Part shown: positions 21,162 to 32,627 of the stretch, piece after piece
Position numbering within the stretch: position 1 is the stretch's first letter
Layout of the letters: every line of letters begins with the position of its first letter
DNA from: Rhizopus sp. PT2906
Taxonomy: Eukaryota; Mucoromycota; Mucoromycetes; Mucorales; Rhizopodaceae
Length of the DNA stretch: 64,000 bases
Direction: 5' to 3'
Assembly (NCBI GenBank): GCA_025529335.1
Contig: JAMYHX010000065.1
Coordinates: 61,539 to 125,538 of the forward strand
The notes under the pieces: model-generated
Database searches by the model: none
Told to the model about the DNA's origin: nothing
The model's input: the letters and a program-made list of their open reading frames with translations, nothing else
Position numbers and translations under genes: made by a program

Positions 21162-23103
21162 ATGGAATCTTTCAAGGACTCAGGTATTTAATAGAGGATT
21201 TTATTATATATGTGTATATCAATTGATGTTATTATCGATCAGACCCAGTTCAAGAACTATATCAGGAAATTGAAAATCTTATAGGTAACTTGATGATATA
21301 ACTGAAACCCCCCATTGAGCTAAAACGATAACTTTAGATGGAAACACATTAAGAGAGGCCTCATCCATAAAAGAAATCGAGCAGACTTTTGAGCGACCTA
21401 TTTTGATCGAAAGTGATAGTGATGAAATGGAAGAGTAAAGAACCATTTTTCATTATTCAAAATTGAGTTCTCAATTTATATTTTATAGGATGGAAGTCCC
21501 AATGTCATCAACAATGCATACATTATCGACGTGCCATCAGTGTTGTAGGCCGATGGTGGGTTCTGATAGCAATGTGTGTGCCAACTGCTACATACCTAAA
21601 AAGCAAAGACCTCGATCAAGGTCGTTTACACTTGATATTGGTCAAATTGCAGATAAAATAAAGCAGTCGTTACAGTTACCAAGTCCTAGCCATAGTATGA
21701 CCCGAAGAAAAAGTATGCCGCATATGAACAACGATCAGCATCTAGAGCCACCATTGAGTAGACCGAGCAGTAGGGCTTCCTCATTCATTGAAGATGTCAA
21801 GCAGTTCTTGGCTCCTCTCAGCAGAAAATCAAGTAGGACATCATTATTTCAAGAATTCCAAAAGGAAGCACAGCTTGAAAGAAAAGGTAGTCATAGTTCG
21901 ATCCTGGATGCTATCAACATCTGTAAGCCAAAACGTAATAGTTTCAGCTATGAAAGGAGAGTGATTCAAGATGATAATGATGGCGAGACAATGAACGAGA
22001 TCATGGATTTAAATAGACAGAAAATACCTTCTTTGAGACGAAAGCAGATGAAGCAAATAGAATCACGCGAAGAGCGAATGCATATCTACAGTAAGCCTTG
22101 CCCCCCTTTCTTGAATTAAAAAGCTTGACCTTTGTATGTAATAGATGCTGCTTACTTTCAATGCATGGAGACAAAGACTGGGTTGATACCTTGGATTACA
22201 AAACAAGCTCAAAAGGGCCCTCCTGATGACTGGTTTGGATACACACCTCCACCTAAGCAGCCTAAAAAGTTCTTGGGTATCTTTAAACGTAAGACCAAGA
22301 CTAATGATCTAAGGGCACAACAGATGGCATTAAATGAGGAGCTACTGAGCCGGTTGCCATCCCTCTCTTCCAACTCTGTTTACAATACATCTCCTGTAGA
22401 CTTTGAGCAATCTTATGATCCCGAAGAGAATGAAGAGGAAATACAACAACAACAGCAACCAGAAGAATATGAGCAGGAAGTGTACGACACAAGCTATTCA
22501 TCATCTACTGTGACTGATATCCCTACCCCTCAACCTATCTCTATCCTGAAAAAATCAAACTCCAATCGAAATATATACGATGATTACTATTATCAGGAAC
22601 CACTTTACCACGAACGAGATGAATTCGACATGATACCCTCAGAGCTAGATTATATCAAAAAGAAGCCAAGCCGTAGGTCAAGAACCCCTGAATATATCGA
22701 CTATCTTGACGGATCACAACGACGAAGCAGTAGACGACCAAATACGTATTCCAACGTCAATGGAGCGTACTATTCACAACAACAACAACGACGACGACGG
22801 TCGTTTCATATGAATGAAGAAGACGAAGAAGAAGAGGAAGATTATTATTATATACCTCCTATGGCTTTAAGAAATGATAGTAGACGATACCACCAAAGAC
22901 CTAGTAGAAGAAGAAGCAACAAGGTCTCATCGGAATATATACCACCTTATATGATGGAAGACTGGAAAATAGTGCTGGATGATCTCTGTGAGATTTTCCC
23001 AAGATTAGACCGTCATTACATTCATAAATTCCTTGTGTCAGCGCATGGTGACTTTGACACTGCTAAAGAGATGATTATGAATATGATTATGGAAGTGCAA
23101 TAA
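21162..23103 (+). CDS. CUE-like domain protein with CxxC zinc-ribbon-like motif and low-complexity middle
   Basis: Five exons: 21162-21183, 21243-21284, 21338-21434, 21489-22090 and 22145-23103, giving 573 aa; the first exon is only 22 nt. An acidic N-terminus (ESDSDEMEE) precedes a two-CxxC motif (CHQCCRPMVGSDSNVCANC) that could bind one zinc. The middle is Ser/Arg-rich with RKSSRTS- and RPSSRASS-like repeats, likely phosphorylation sites, then poly-Gln, acidic and Tyr-rich runs (YDDYYYQEP). The C-terminal 45 residues, LDDLCEIFPRLDRHYIHKFL to the end, have the helix pattern of a CUE/UBA ubiquitin-binding domain (LxxxFPxxxxxxIxxxLxxxxGDxxxA). The overall protein is not recognised; adaptor function in ubiquitin signalling is inferred. 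Confidence 0.75.
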
Positions 23104-23270
23104 AGTGTAACATCATCATACCATTTCATTGGCTAAAACCGTCTCCATTAAAAAAATCGAAGGGTGGAAAAAAGAACGACTCATGTGAAAATGACAACCT
23201 ATATTTTTGAATGAAAGAGGCGTTCCTTTTTTCTTTTCCTTTTATTTTTTCTTTCTTTCTATATAAAAAC

Positions 23271-24332
23271 ATGTTGCGCTTAAACAAATTATCTGTCAGC
23301 AAAAGAGCATTTTCCACTTCCTCTCTTTTACTCAAAGATATCAAGAACGTCGCCATTATCGGTGCTGGCTTGATGGGTTCCGGTATTGCTCAAGTAGCCG
23401 CTCAAGCTAAATACAATGTGACCATGGTTGATACCTCGGACGCTGCTCTTGAAAACGGTAAAAACATTATCTCTTCCTCATTAAAACGCGTAGCACGTAA
23501 GAGGTTTGCTGATGATGAAGCCAAGCAAAAGGAATTTATCAACCAAACGATGAACAACATAAAGACCTCCAAGGATCCTAACGAGGCAGCTTCCTCATCT
23601 GACCTTATTGTCGAGGCTATTGTGGAGAACATCGACATTAAACAAAAGTTATTCAAGGAATTGGACCAAGCAGCCTCTGCTGATACCATTTTCACCTCCA
23701 ACACGTCTTCTTTACCTGTTACATTGATTGCTGAAGCCACATCAGAGGAAAGAAAGAAACGCTTTGCTGGTCTTCATTTCTTCAACCCTGTGCCTGCTAT
23801 GAAGTTGGTCGAAATTGTTCGTACAGACAAAGTGAGCGATAGTGTGATTGATGTCTTGAACCAATTCTCAAAGAACGTGGGTAAAGTACCTGTGAACTGT
23901 AAGGACACACCTGGGTAAGATTTGAAATACTTGTTATGTATACAGATTATGAATGATACTATTGTAGTTTTATCGTTAACCGACTTCTTGTCCCTTATCT
24001 TATGGAATCTTACCGTATTCTCGACCGTGGAGAAGCCTCGATTGAAGATATTGATACTGCCATGAAGTTAGGTGCTGGTATGCCTATGGGTCCTTTGGAA
24101 CTTTCTGATGTAAGCGTCTTTTTTTTTCCTGCACCTGACTACATAATAACCACAAAACTTTGTATAGTTCATTGGCTTAGATACCATGAAATTCATTGTT
24201 GACGGATGGCACAAGGAGGGTAAGATCGACCCTGCTTTCACTCAACCATCCAAGGCATTGGATAAGCTTATTGCTGAAGGTAATTTGGGACGCAAAACTG
24301 GAAAGGGCTTCTATGACTACTCCAAGAAATAA
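23271..24332 (+). CDS. 3-hydroxyacyl-CoA dehydrogenase, mitochondrial (HADH type)
   Basis: Three exons, 23271-23914, 23968-24109 and 24168-24332, give 316 aa, the usual length for short-chain L-3-hydroxyacyl-CoA/3-hydroxybutyryl-CoA dehydrogenase. The N-terminus MLRLNKLSVSKRAFSTSSLL is a typical mitochondrial presequence. The Rossmann NAD loop is VAIIGAGLMGSGIAQVAAQA, the catalytic-His segment is GLHFFNPVPAMKLVE, the interface is DTPGFIVNRLLVPYL, and the C-terminal domain has KLGAGMPMGPLELSD|FIGLDT and GRKTGKGFYDYSKK. The enzyme oxidises L-3-hydroxyacyl-CoA in beta-oxidation. An upstream in-frame start at 23211 gives a non-physiological leader; 23271 is preferred. It is followed 90 bp later by an enoyl-CoA hydratase, the preceding step of the pathway. 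Confidence 0.93.
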
Positions 24333-24421
24333 AGCGTGTGTAACTTCACTATGCCTAAATACATAAATTTAAGCATTTGTCATGTTTTTTTTTTTTTCTT
24401 TTTTTCTCACTCTTTCTTTCA

Positions 24422-25216
24422 ATGTCACAAGAAGTCCTATTAACGATTGAAAACAATGTGGCAACGCTTACATTAAATCGTCCTCACAAGGGTAATGCCC
24501 TCACGGCCACCATGAACACACAATTGCTGGCTTTTCTGGATCAAATAAAACAAGATCCGCAAGTACGAGTGGTCGTGCTTACAGGTGCAGGCAAATACTT
24601 TTGCACCGGCATGGATTTGTCCATGGCTGCAACATCTAGCGACGAAAAGGATCAGGAAGCTGCCTTTGCAAATGGTATCAAGGTCTATGAAGCACTTTAT
24701 CGGTATCCAAAGCCCGTGATTGCTAGAATCAACGGACCTTGTTTAGGTGGCGGGGTTGGACTCATTTTTACGACGGATATACGTGTAGCTCACAAGGATG
24801 CTTATTTTGCATTAACCGAGGTCAAGCGTGGTATTCTGCCAGCAATCATCTCTCAGTATATTGTTCCTGAACTAGGATCACAAAAGGCCAAAGAATACAT
24901 GTTGACTGGCCGTAAGGTCAGTATGGAAGAAGTTAAGAGTGCTCTCAGTACCGTTGTTTCCTCCGAGCAGGAGCTAGATCAAAGAGTCTCTGACTATGCT
25001 ACCATGTTACTCGAGTCTGCGCCTGGTGCTATGGCAGGTATAAAGCAGCTCGTACGCGTTATTGCAGAAGGAAACGATGTTCAAAGATCACCAAGAGTCC
25101 AAGCATATGTCAAGAAAGCATTTTTAGACATGATGAAGTCAGAAGAGGCAGCTTACGGTATCATGTCGTTCATGAACAAAAAGAAGCCAGACTGGTCTTC
25201 TCTTTCAAAATTGTGA
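24422..25216 (+). CDS. Enoyl-CoA hydratase/isomerase family protein with peroxisomal SKL signal
   Basis: A single-exon gene of 264 aa; the start at 24422 (MSQEVLLTIENNVATLTLNRP) matches the crotonase N-terminus. Crotonase motifs: NRPHKGNALT, LTGAGKYFCTGMDLS (CoA/oxyanion loop), INGPCLGGGVGLIFTTD (second oxyanion Gly) and FALTEVKRGILPA with the catalytic-type Glu. The last three residues are SKL, a canonical peroxisomal targeting signal 1, so the product should be peroxisomal, in contrast to its mitochondrial neighbour. Substrate (fatty enoyl-CoA hydratase versus isomerase or methylglutaconyl-type) cannot be fixed from motifs. No introns, unlike most neighbours. Confidence 0.88.
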   Translation: MSQEVLLTIENNVATLTLNRPHKGNALTATMNTQLLAFLDQIKQDPQVRVVVLTGAGKYFCTGMDLSMAATSSDEKDQEAAFANGIKVYEALYRYPKPVIARINGPCLGGGVGLIFTTDIRVAHKDAYFALTEVKRGILPAIISQYIVPELGSQKAKEYMLTGRKVSMEEVKSALSTVVSSEQELDQRVSDYATMLLESAPGAMAGIKQLVRVIAEGNDVQRSPRVQAYVKKAFLDMMKSEEAAYGIMSFMNKKKPDWSSLSKL

Positions 25217-25366
25217 TTGTAAGACAATTCTAATGACTGAACCCTCCTTTTTTACCCAATCTAATAATAAAACAACACAAAAGCCCAATGTTTTACTGAA
25301 CATCCACAGTTGACTTTATTATTGCTTTCCAAGTTTAAACAAATATTGGAGGATTCCACACACTAT

Positions 25367-25656
25367 TTAGTTCTTCTTGGCAGCAGCGAGGGCCTTCTCG
25401 GTACCCTTCTTAGCGAAACGCTGGTTACGGAGGAACTTGGCATCCAACTATAAAACAAGTCAAAACCTTGGTTCATTATGGTGTTTTAGAATCACTTACG
25501 CTCTTTTGAGAACGGTACTTGTGGATAACAGGCTTCTTGATACCGTTACGGTGAGCCTTCTTGTCTATAATTGAAAATGTTAATTTTGTTCATTGCACAT
25601 GGGTTAATTCAATGCTTACTTTGGTTGTGGTTGGTGTGGTTCTTGGACTTGGCCAT
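25367..25656 (-). CDS. RPL29: 60S ribosomal protein eL29
   Basis: Three exons, 25656-25620, 25564-25500 and 25447-25367, give 60 aa. The protein begins MAKSKNHTNHNQNKKAHRNG and continues IKKPVIHKYRSQKS, then LDAKFLRNQRFAKKGTEKAL, matching fungal eL29 (about 59-65 aa) along its length. It is a small, very basic protein of the large ribosomal subunit near the exit-tunnel side. Two introns in such a short gene, with good GTAAG donors, are typical of ribosomal protein genes in these fungi. Confidence 0.95.
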
Positions 25657-26260
25657 CTTTACTATTGATCGTAAAAGTCAATTCACTCATCCATCCATCC
25701 ATTCATCCATCCATTCTGTTACCTTTAACAAAGTCTTTTAAAGAGAAGGAAGCTTCAACTGCTGCCCCTCTGCAGTGCTGTATGGGCACACGGAAGCCGA
25801 ACAGGGAGTTATCCGGATTTGAAAGTCCGGTGATTTTTCTCTTTCCTTTTATCCTCTCTTGCAGTTTTACCGAAGTGTTGGTCAGCCATAAGTATCATAC
25901 GCTGCAATTAAATAAAGGATGTTCTTATTGTTTCCCCTTTGCAGTTAGATATATATATATCGAGTTGACTGCAGATGCCCTCATGTGGATCATTTTTGTT
26001 TGTTTTGCATATGCATATATGACTCTCTTTGACCATATTTATACATGACAAAAGAGGTATAATGACTGACCAACAGGATTACCTATGACACTATAAGCAT
26101 TTCCTTATCATTTGAAGTACTGATGTAAAGAACAAGGTAGTAAAATCACAGTTGTGACCAGAAAATTCAAATGCTCTGAATGGAAAATTAAACCGCGCTT
26201 AATTTAAGTTCCAATATAAAAGAGGCACTTCTTTTCTTCTTTATTTCGTAACAAAATAAA
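25657..26260. promoter_or_regulatory. Divergent intergenic region of eL29 and GH8 genes, with (CATC/CATT)n repeat
   Basis: A 604-bp divergent spacer. A tetranucleotide tract of catc/catt units lies at about 25685-25716, within the eL29 leader/promoter. A short in-frame ORF (25665-26048) has no coding features and is rejected. TA-rich runs occur at 25948-25960 and an AAAATAAA leader precedes the GH8 start. Confidence 0.45.
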
Positions 26261-27561
26261 ATGGGAAAAAGTGTTGAAGAAGCTTATGCTAAATGGAGAT
26301 CCAAGTAAGGGGGAAAAAGGAGGGGTAGGATAATATAGAACCATTAGATTGAATGGTATTCTATAAAGGTACTTGAGGGCCTATGGAGACGGCTACTATG
26401 TTTACTATAAAGAACCCAGCGAAGGTGTTCCCGAGGTGACTTGCTCAGAGGCACACGGTACGTATCACCATTCAAGCTGGAGATAATTTATTCATACTTC
26501 TCTTAGGATACGGCATGCTTATTTCCGTATTAAAGCGTAACCAGGCAGACTTTGACGGAATGTATAGATACTTTAGTCAATGGAAAAATCGTAACGGACT
26601 GATGCAGTAAAGAGATATAGTCGCCCTTTTTTTTTTTACATGTTACTTATTTCAACTGTACGTAGATGGCAACAAAAGACGGGACATAATGGACAATTTG
26701 TTCCAGGAGATGAAGGCGGAGAGAATTGTGCAACCGATGGCGACGTTGATATTGCAACATCACTTTTCTTGGCAGCTAAAGTATGGGGACGAGGTGGAGC
26801 ATATGGAGAGATTGATTATAGATCATCCGCTGTTCAATTATGTCGCTCCATATGGGAACACTGCTTCAATCATGAGACATATATGCCTTTGGTAGGCGAC
26901 TGGGCCGATCCTGGGGACGAAGCATTTGCATTGACAAGACCCAGTGACTTTATTCTTAGTGGATACTTAATATTTTACCATGTAAAGAAAAAGGAAAGAA
27001 AAAATAAAGAAGCCACTGACTTTGCTCCTTTACCTACAGGAAGATACAGAACGTCAGAATATATGGGGAAATGTCATTAATGCCATCATCAACACATGTC
27101 ATATCCAGCTTACTCTTCATCCACAGACGGGTCTCATTGCCGATTTCTTAAGTCTTGATCATCGATCAGGAACCTATCAACCAGTTCACAAAAAGGTGCT
27201 CGAGAGCAAGCATGACCCAGACTATAATTGGAACTCATGTCGTGTGCCATGGCGCTTAGGTCACTATTACATGTTGTCCAAGGATCAACGTCTTCGACAG
27301 CTACTTGAGGCAGAGGCTAACTTTTTCGCACATCAGCTAGCAAAAGGAGAGATCAAGGCAGGTTATCATCTGGATGGCAAGCCTTTCGTCGATTACAGTG
27401 ATATGGCCTTTAATGCACCTGTAAGCTTTTTGTTTTGGGTGTTGGACCGACATCAGGAATTACAGCAAGTGATGAAGTATATAGATGAAGACCATGAAGG
27501 AACGTACTTTGGCGAAACTATCGCCATGCTTGGATTTCTGCAAGCTCATGTGCCTTATTAG
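26261..27561 (+). CDS. Glycoside hydrolase family 8 (chitosanase/endoglucanase-type), intracellular form
   Basis: Five exons, 26261-26304, 26369-26457, 26507-26606, 26666-26981 and 27040-27561, give 356 aa. The (alpha/alpha)6-barrel family GH8 is shown by TCSEAHGYGMLISVL (Glu42 is the expected general acid), FDGMYRYFSQWKNRNGLMQWQ, NCATDGDVDIATSLFLAAKVWG (Asp104 region) and NWNSCRVPWRLGHYYM. At the position where GH8a cellulases carry the base Asp there is Asn248, as in the GH8b group that contains chitosanases and lichenases. Chitosan is a main wall polymer of Mucorales, so chitosan cleavage is a reasonable guess. No signal peptide is present: the protein starts MGKSVEEAYAKW. GH8 is overwhelmingly bacterial, so ancient transfer followed by intron gain is possible. 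Its 3' end is duplicated at 15241-15608. Confidence 0.88.
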
Positions 27562-28920
27562 ACGCCCCTTTTTCTGTCCTTATTTTGGACATCCACTCTC
27601 TATTCATAATACATGCAATAATATATCATAAATAAATATATACTTTCTATATTTACATACTCTCTTTACCTGTAATATGTCCACTGGAAAATGCAACAGA
27701 AAACCATGTGTTAATAATGTCTTTTATTAGTAATGTGTAAATAACTAGTCAACGTGACTGTTATTCATGAAACCTCACGCTATAGAAAGCAGTGTATTCC
27801 TACTTTAAGCTAGCCTGTTTGTTTCTTGGTAAAGCGTCTGAATGTATTCATGTTTATGTGATTATTTACTCTTAATAATGCTTTAGTATAATAAACTGTC
27901 TTGTGGATTTACTTTTCTTCTTTCTCACATCTGTCTTTATCACTTATTAATGGCGCATCACAGCGAAAACATTGCAAAATGTGCTTGTAAAGAGAACAAA
28001 GTTTATTGATGTTTTATTACGCTTTGATAGCTCTGGGTAAATCTTTCGGCCTGGTGATCTTTGGCGCTATTTTATTTCTGATACTTACAAGTGGACGGAC
28101 GAAAGGAGCATGTGCTGGATCAGGAGCAGCAGAGCCAACAGCGAAGAGAAAAGTACAGATGGTAAGAAGGACAAGCTTGATTTGCATTTATATAAAGATC
28201 AGATGATTGAAGAAACTGTTTTATCCCTTTTTTTTGCATAAAATATTGCCCCTTCTTTATATTAAAACAGATTCATGTAGGCGTTGCTACCATGATCATT
28301 TACTATTAGTTATAGGTATATTTTATTATTCTTGGTTAGATGTGCCCTGTTTTCTTTGTTTTATCGATCATGTATTTGTAAATGCATAAGCTACAGAATG
28401 TATATTCACTGTATGTACATCCTTTTTTGTGCATGCTCACCTTCGCGCATTGATCATCTTGAATAGATAAAATAGCGCTGGAAAAAGACACATCTAGTAT
28501 GCTTATTTATTTCTATAAACAAACTGCTTACTGCTGCTTTGAGAATTCATTGGCTTAAAAATATGGAATAACGAAGAGACAATTTAGGAAAAAAAAAAAC
28601 AAAACTGCAGAGTTGCGGCCAAAGACTATCTGGAACTGGGCAGTGACGCAGAAGATGCATAAACATCCTAAAATGAAAGAGTACGAAGGTAGTAAATGAA
28701 GTAACTACGACTGGTAGTATTGGTAGATTTACAGACTACAAGTTGCAGTTTGTAAATTTTGCTTTATACTACGTAAATGTGATGATGGTAGGGTTGGTTG
28801 TACAGGTGGATACAACCACACAGGCGCAGTAATTGATCATCTATCATAACGATGGCCTTATTTGGAGACAAGAGATGGCACCGTCACAAGGCACACAAGG
28901 AGATGAGAGTGTTGCATCAG
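27562..28920. other. Spacer without established genes
   Basis: The plus-strand frame around 28006-28206 starts with a hydrophobic stretch but has no supporting exons. Nothing else with coding character was found up to the zinc-knuckle relic. Confidence 0.4.
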
Positions 28921-28929
28921 TAGGATCAA

Positions 28930-29480
28930 CAGCTTGGGAGTTCTAAGAAATGAAGGCATCATCAAACTCCATGCTGTCATTCTGGAATGAAAATTGAGGG
29001 GTCATGTGTATAATATTGTAAGAGAAGAGGCTATGAGCCTTAGTCTTATGCCCTGGTTGGAGACAAGAGGTGCAAAACTTCGGGATGGCTCCATGAGCAA
29101 AGGTAGATAAGGAAGAACTAGAAAAACCCAAGAATAACATAACTTCTACCGGAATAAACCTCTGTTATGAAAGAAATAATTTTGTTATCATAAGCAGTTA
29201 CAAACGCGATCATGCCATTCTTCAATTGAGCCAAACCACAAGTTTTCCTATCATATTAACAAGGAGAGATCATTAAAAGTAATAGTCAAGATTTGAGAGC
29301 AAAGAAGGATAGAGAAGTAACATTGAAAGCACGTAGGAAAGGGTGGGAATTGTATACCCTTATCACAGACTAACATTATGTATTCAAGAGAAATGAGTGT
29401 TTCTTCTGTGATATACGAGAGAACGAAACCCTCAGTAGTTCGTTTAAGCAAAGGTTGCTGACCAAGTGTTTTTATCATAT
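28930..29480 (-). pseudogene. Decayed repeat-family ORF with zinc-knuckle-like motif
   Basis: Minus-strand frames read in order MIKTLGQQPLLKRTTEGF... (29478-29251), then out of frame NGMIAFVTAYDNKIISFI, then KFCTSCLQPGHKTKAHSLF (29140-28943). The last piece has CxxCxxxGH spacing followed by another His, like the zinc knuckle of retroelement or transposon ORFs. Stops and frame changes separate the parts. The element type cannot be identified. Confidence 0.3.
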
Positions 29481-29706
29481 CGTAACATCACTGGTCGGTG
29501 GAAATATATATGGGAGAGGATCTGTGATCATAACAAGATATCTTTATTGTTTCTCTAACCGCCGTGCTCAACCAGTCACTGGATGAAAAGACGCGATAAA
29601 GAAATCGGAGCAGTCCCCTCGATTCATTTCAAACGGAGTTTGATAGGCATTAAATTTTTCTTAAAAGCAGTACAATTATTTTTTATACTTTTATTCTATC
29701 AAAACC

Positions 29707-31869
29707 ATGCCTCGCACGGAAAGACAAGGAAGACACAATAAGAAGAGAGGAAAGAAAGGAAGCAAGAAGAATGATCAAGTAGAGGCTATGAAAGACGTTC
29801 AACAGTTGAATGAACAACAAGAATCTCATCAAGTTGAACAACACTTCCAAGCCGCTCATTTTGGTGAGCTCGATGAAGAAATGCTTGGCTACTTTAAGAA
29901 TGTTGAAGAAACATTGGATGATCCTCAGTTCGAGACGGGCGAAGGTAAAGAGATCAAGCTGAAATGTGGACATTGAGCTAACTGATCTTGATAGATCTAA
30001 GACTATTTGTTGAGAATGTATATAATGAAGTTGACGGCAACGAGTTTCGTCTTGCTACCAATTACTCTTGCTCGCTTATTTTAGAAAAACTGCTTAAAGT
30101 GTCTGATGCTAAACAACTTCGGGTGTTTATGAGCAAGATTCGAGGCAACACAGTTGAATTATTTGCACATCGATTTGCTTCCCATGTCTGTCAGACATTA
30201 TTGACACTAGCAGCTGACGTTGTAGAACAGGAAATGGAACAAGGAGGAGTGGCAGAAACGGATCAGCCATCGATGGAAGAGTTGGTGCTCAGTATTTGTG
30301 AGGATATTAAACCCCACGTTGGAGGATTGATATCTCAGCAGTTTGCTTCACATGATATCCGTATTTTACTGTTCGTATTGGTTGGTAGAAGAATTGATGA
30401 GACGTCAGATACCAAAGGACAACTAAGAAGCAAAAAGTCATTACAGTACAAGAAGGAAAATAATGATACATTGACCAAGGTAAATTAAAAGGGAAACGAG
30501 GTAGAACAAAGAATTGATCCATTGTGTAGGCATCATCACACGCATCAAGTAAAAGAAAAGTGCCTGAATCATTTAAGGATATGTTCAGAGCTCTGACGAC
30601 AGCATTAGCTATTAATATGTCAGAAACTGAAGTTCGTTCCTTGTCGGTCCATAAAGTGGCTAATCCTGTACTTCAGGTAAGGTTTATTCATGTTACAGTT
30701 GATTGAATATACTTATGATGATTACAGTTGCTTTTGGAAATGCAAGAAGATGACAAAGAAGGACAGAAGGCTAGAAATATCTTGATCGATCGTGTTCTGT
30801 GGGGAATAGTGACTGATATTGATTCTAAAGAGGAAAACAAGGACAGAGATGCATGGTTTGAAACACTTATTCGTGATCCAGTTGGATCACATTTGCTGGA
30901 AGTCATCTTAAAGTGTGCGCCAGATGCTATCTATAGAAAGGTTTACAAGACTTATATCAAGACAAAGCTTGAGAAATTCAGTCTTCATCCTATTGCCAAC
31001 TTTGTCGTTCAACATTTGATAAGCCATGTTAGAAAATCAAAGCAGTTAGATGAGATGATAAAGGAACTGAGTGGATCCTTTGAAAAGCTTATAAGTAAGT
31101 TTCATATTGTATATAAACGTTTTATCTAACATAATGCACACATGTAGGTAAAGGAAAGTACGGTGTGATCCGAAGTTTAGTAGAATCATCAGTTAAATAC
31201 GAGTCATCACAACAAGAAATAGTTGAGCAATTAGCCACTGCATTACATATGCCAAAAGACAGCGATAGAAAAGAATTTGTAAACTGTTGCATGCGTATGT
31301 GGACAATCAAACAATGGAACGAAAGCTCAGAAGAGGATAGACGTAACCTTTACAAGTTCCATTTACAAGGTTCACTGATTGTTCAAGGTATTGCCAAAAT
31401 GGAATCCCCAGCAAACTCTATTTTGGTAAACAGCTTTTTGTCACAACGACCTGATGTCGTCTATCAATGGTGCTTCTCTCCTTCTGGATCAAGAGCGGTT
31501 GAAGCCATCCTGTCATCAAGTCATGTTGAAGCCAAGATGAAAAAGAAGATCATTCGTGATTTATTAGGCAAATATACTAGTTTGGCCAAGGATAAGTTTG
31601 GTAGCCATATTATAGAAAAATGTTGGTTAGCAGCAGATATCGATATGAAAGAAAAGATTGCTAGTGAACTAGTCAAGCATGAACATGATTTAAGCAGTCA
31701 CTATATTGGTAAAGGTATCCTTTGGACATGTAGAATAGATCAATTCAAGAGAAAGAGAAATGATTGGATAGAAAGAGAAAAGGGTGCAGAAAGAAAACGT
31801 GAGATGTTTAAAGATATTCTCGGTGAAGATGTTAGCATGCCTCTTTTAAAGAAACACAAAAAGAATTAG
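29707..31869 (+). CDS. NOP9: Nucleolar protein 9 (Pumilio-repeat ribosome biogenesis factor)
   Basis: Five exons, 29707-29944, 29995-30479, 30530-30676, 30728-31094 and 31148-31869, give 652 aa, in the range of fungal Nop9 (about 650-670). The N-terminus is basic (MPRTERQGRHNKKRGKKG), fitting nucleolar import. Pumilio-type repeats are seen as ATNYSCSLILEKLLK, FAHRFASHVCQTLLT, RDPVGSHLLEVILKCA, HPIANFVVQHLI, SPSGSRAVEAILSS and KDKFGSHIIEKCWLA. Nop9 binds the central pseudoknot region of pre-18S rRNA and controls Nob1 cleavage timing in 40S maturation. Tail-to-tail with NAA38, 137 bp apart. Confidence 0.92.
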
Positions 31870-31959
31870 AATATGTATATTTTTTATTATATTTGCATGA
31901 TTAAACTACAACAATACATTTATATAAACCACCCAACTATGCTTTTTCAGGGCAATAAG

Positions 31960-31990
31960 ACATATATATATATATACACACACACACATA
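31960..31990. repeat. (TA)n(CA)n compound microsatellite
   Basis: An alternating tatata..cacaca tract lies between the NOP9 and NAA38 stop codons. Confidence 0.8.
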
Positions 31991-32006
31991 ACATTGTTAT
32001 TTCTAC

Positions 32007-32314
32007 TCAAGTATAAAGTGGAGATACTTCCAAGTCTTCAGTTTCCATTTTGACTAGATGCTTTCCAGGAATCATGACTAAACCAACCAATCTTTCCTCA
32101 GCTAATATAAAATAGATTAGAAAAAAGTATTTCAGAATATTTTTATATAACCTCCTCTATATTCTTTTGTATTGGCCAAGATAACATTCTTTTGCTTATC
32201 AACGCACATAAATGTACCAATGAATATACGACCATCTGTAATGGTAATGCGTGCTTGAAAATTCAAATAAGAAGCTAATTGTTGAATGCGTGGAGTATCT
32301 ACTGCTGTTGCCAT
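32007..32314 (-). CDS. NAA38: NatC auxiliary subunit NAA38 (LSm-domain, MAK31 type)
   Basis: Two exons, 32314-32152 and 32101-32007, give 85 aa. The whole protein is one Sm fold: Sm1 as LNFQARITITDGRIFIGTFMCVDKQKNVILANTKEY and Sm2 as RLVGLVMIPGKHLVKME. RG-rich Sm2 of spliceosomal LSm proteins (IRGxxI) is replaced by GLVMIPGKHLVK, which points to NAA38/LSMD1, the small subunit of the N-terminal acetyltransferase NatC. It is divergent from the septin gene with a 313-bp spacer. Confidence 0.88.
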
Positions 32315-32627
32315 GACTAAAAAGAGAAAAAAAACAAAAAATAGTTAAAAAAATGTATACTTTTAAAGTACCGCATAAAGCTCGTTCAAATGCAAAGCAT
32401 AAACTCAAATGGATAGAAAAGGGTAAAAGATAGAAGCTTCCACACCCTTACATTCCATCTATGCTTACAGACGTTCCCCTTTTTTGATACTTTCTCCCAG
32501 ACACTTCCCTTTATCCCCTCCTCCCCTTGTTTTCTCTTTTTCTTTTACTCCTATTGTGTTCTCCTTTCTTTTTTATATCTTATTTTTATCACCTCTTTTT
32601 CTTTTTTTCTTTTTACTATATAATATA
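32315..32627. promoter_or_regulatory. Divergent promoter NAA38 / septin
   Basis: A 313-bp spacer with a long pyrimidine-rich block (C/T about 32480-32625) just upstream of the septin start codon, the usual core promoter form in this window. No specific site was recognised. Confidence 0.4.

Noticed and set aside
25665..26048. 127-aa plus-strand frame between eL29 and GH8
   Set aside because: Starts in the tetranucleotide repeat of the eL29 leader, no family features and erratic composition.
28006..28206. Frame with a hydrophobic start, possible small membrane protein
   Set aside because: No stop-supported gene structure, no homologue recognised, and a neighbouring frame looks equally coding-like.
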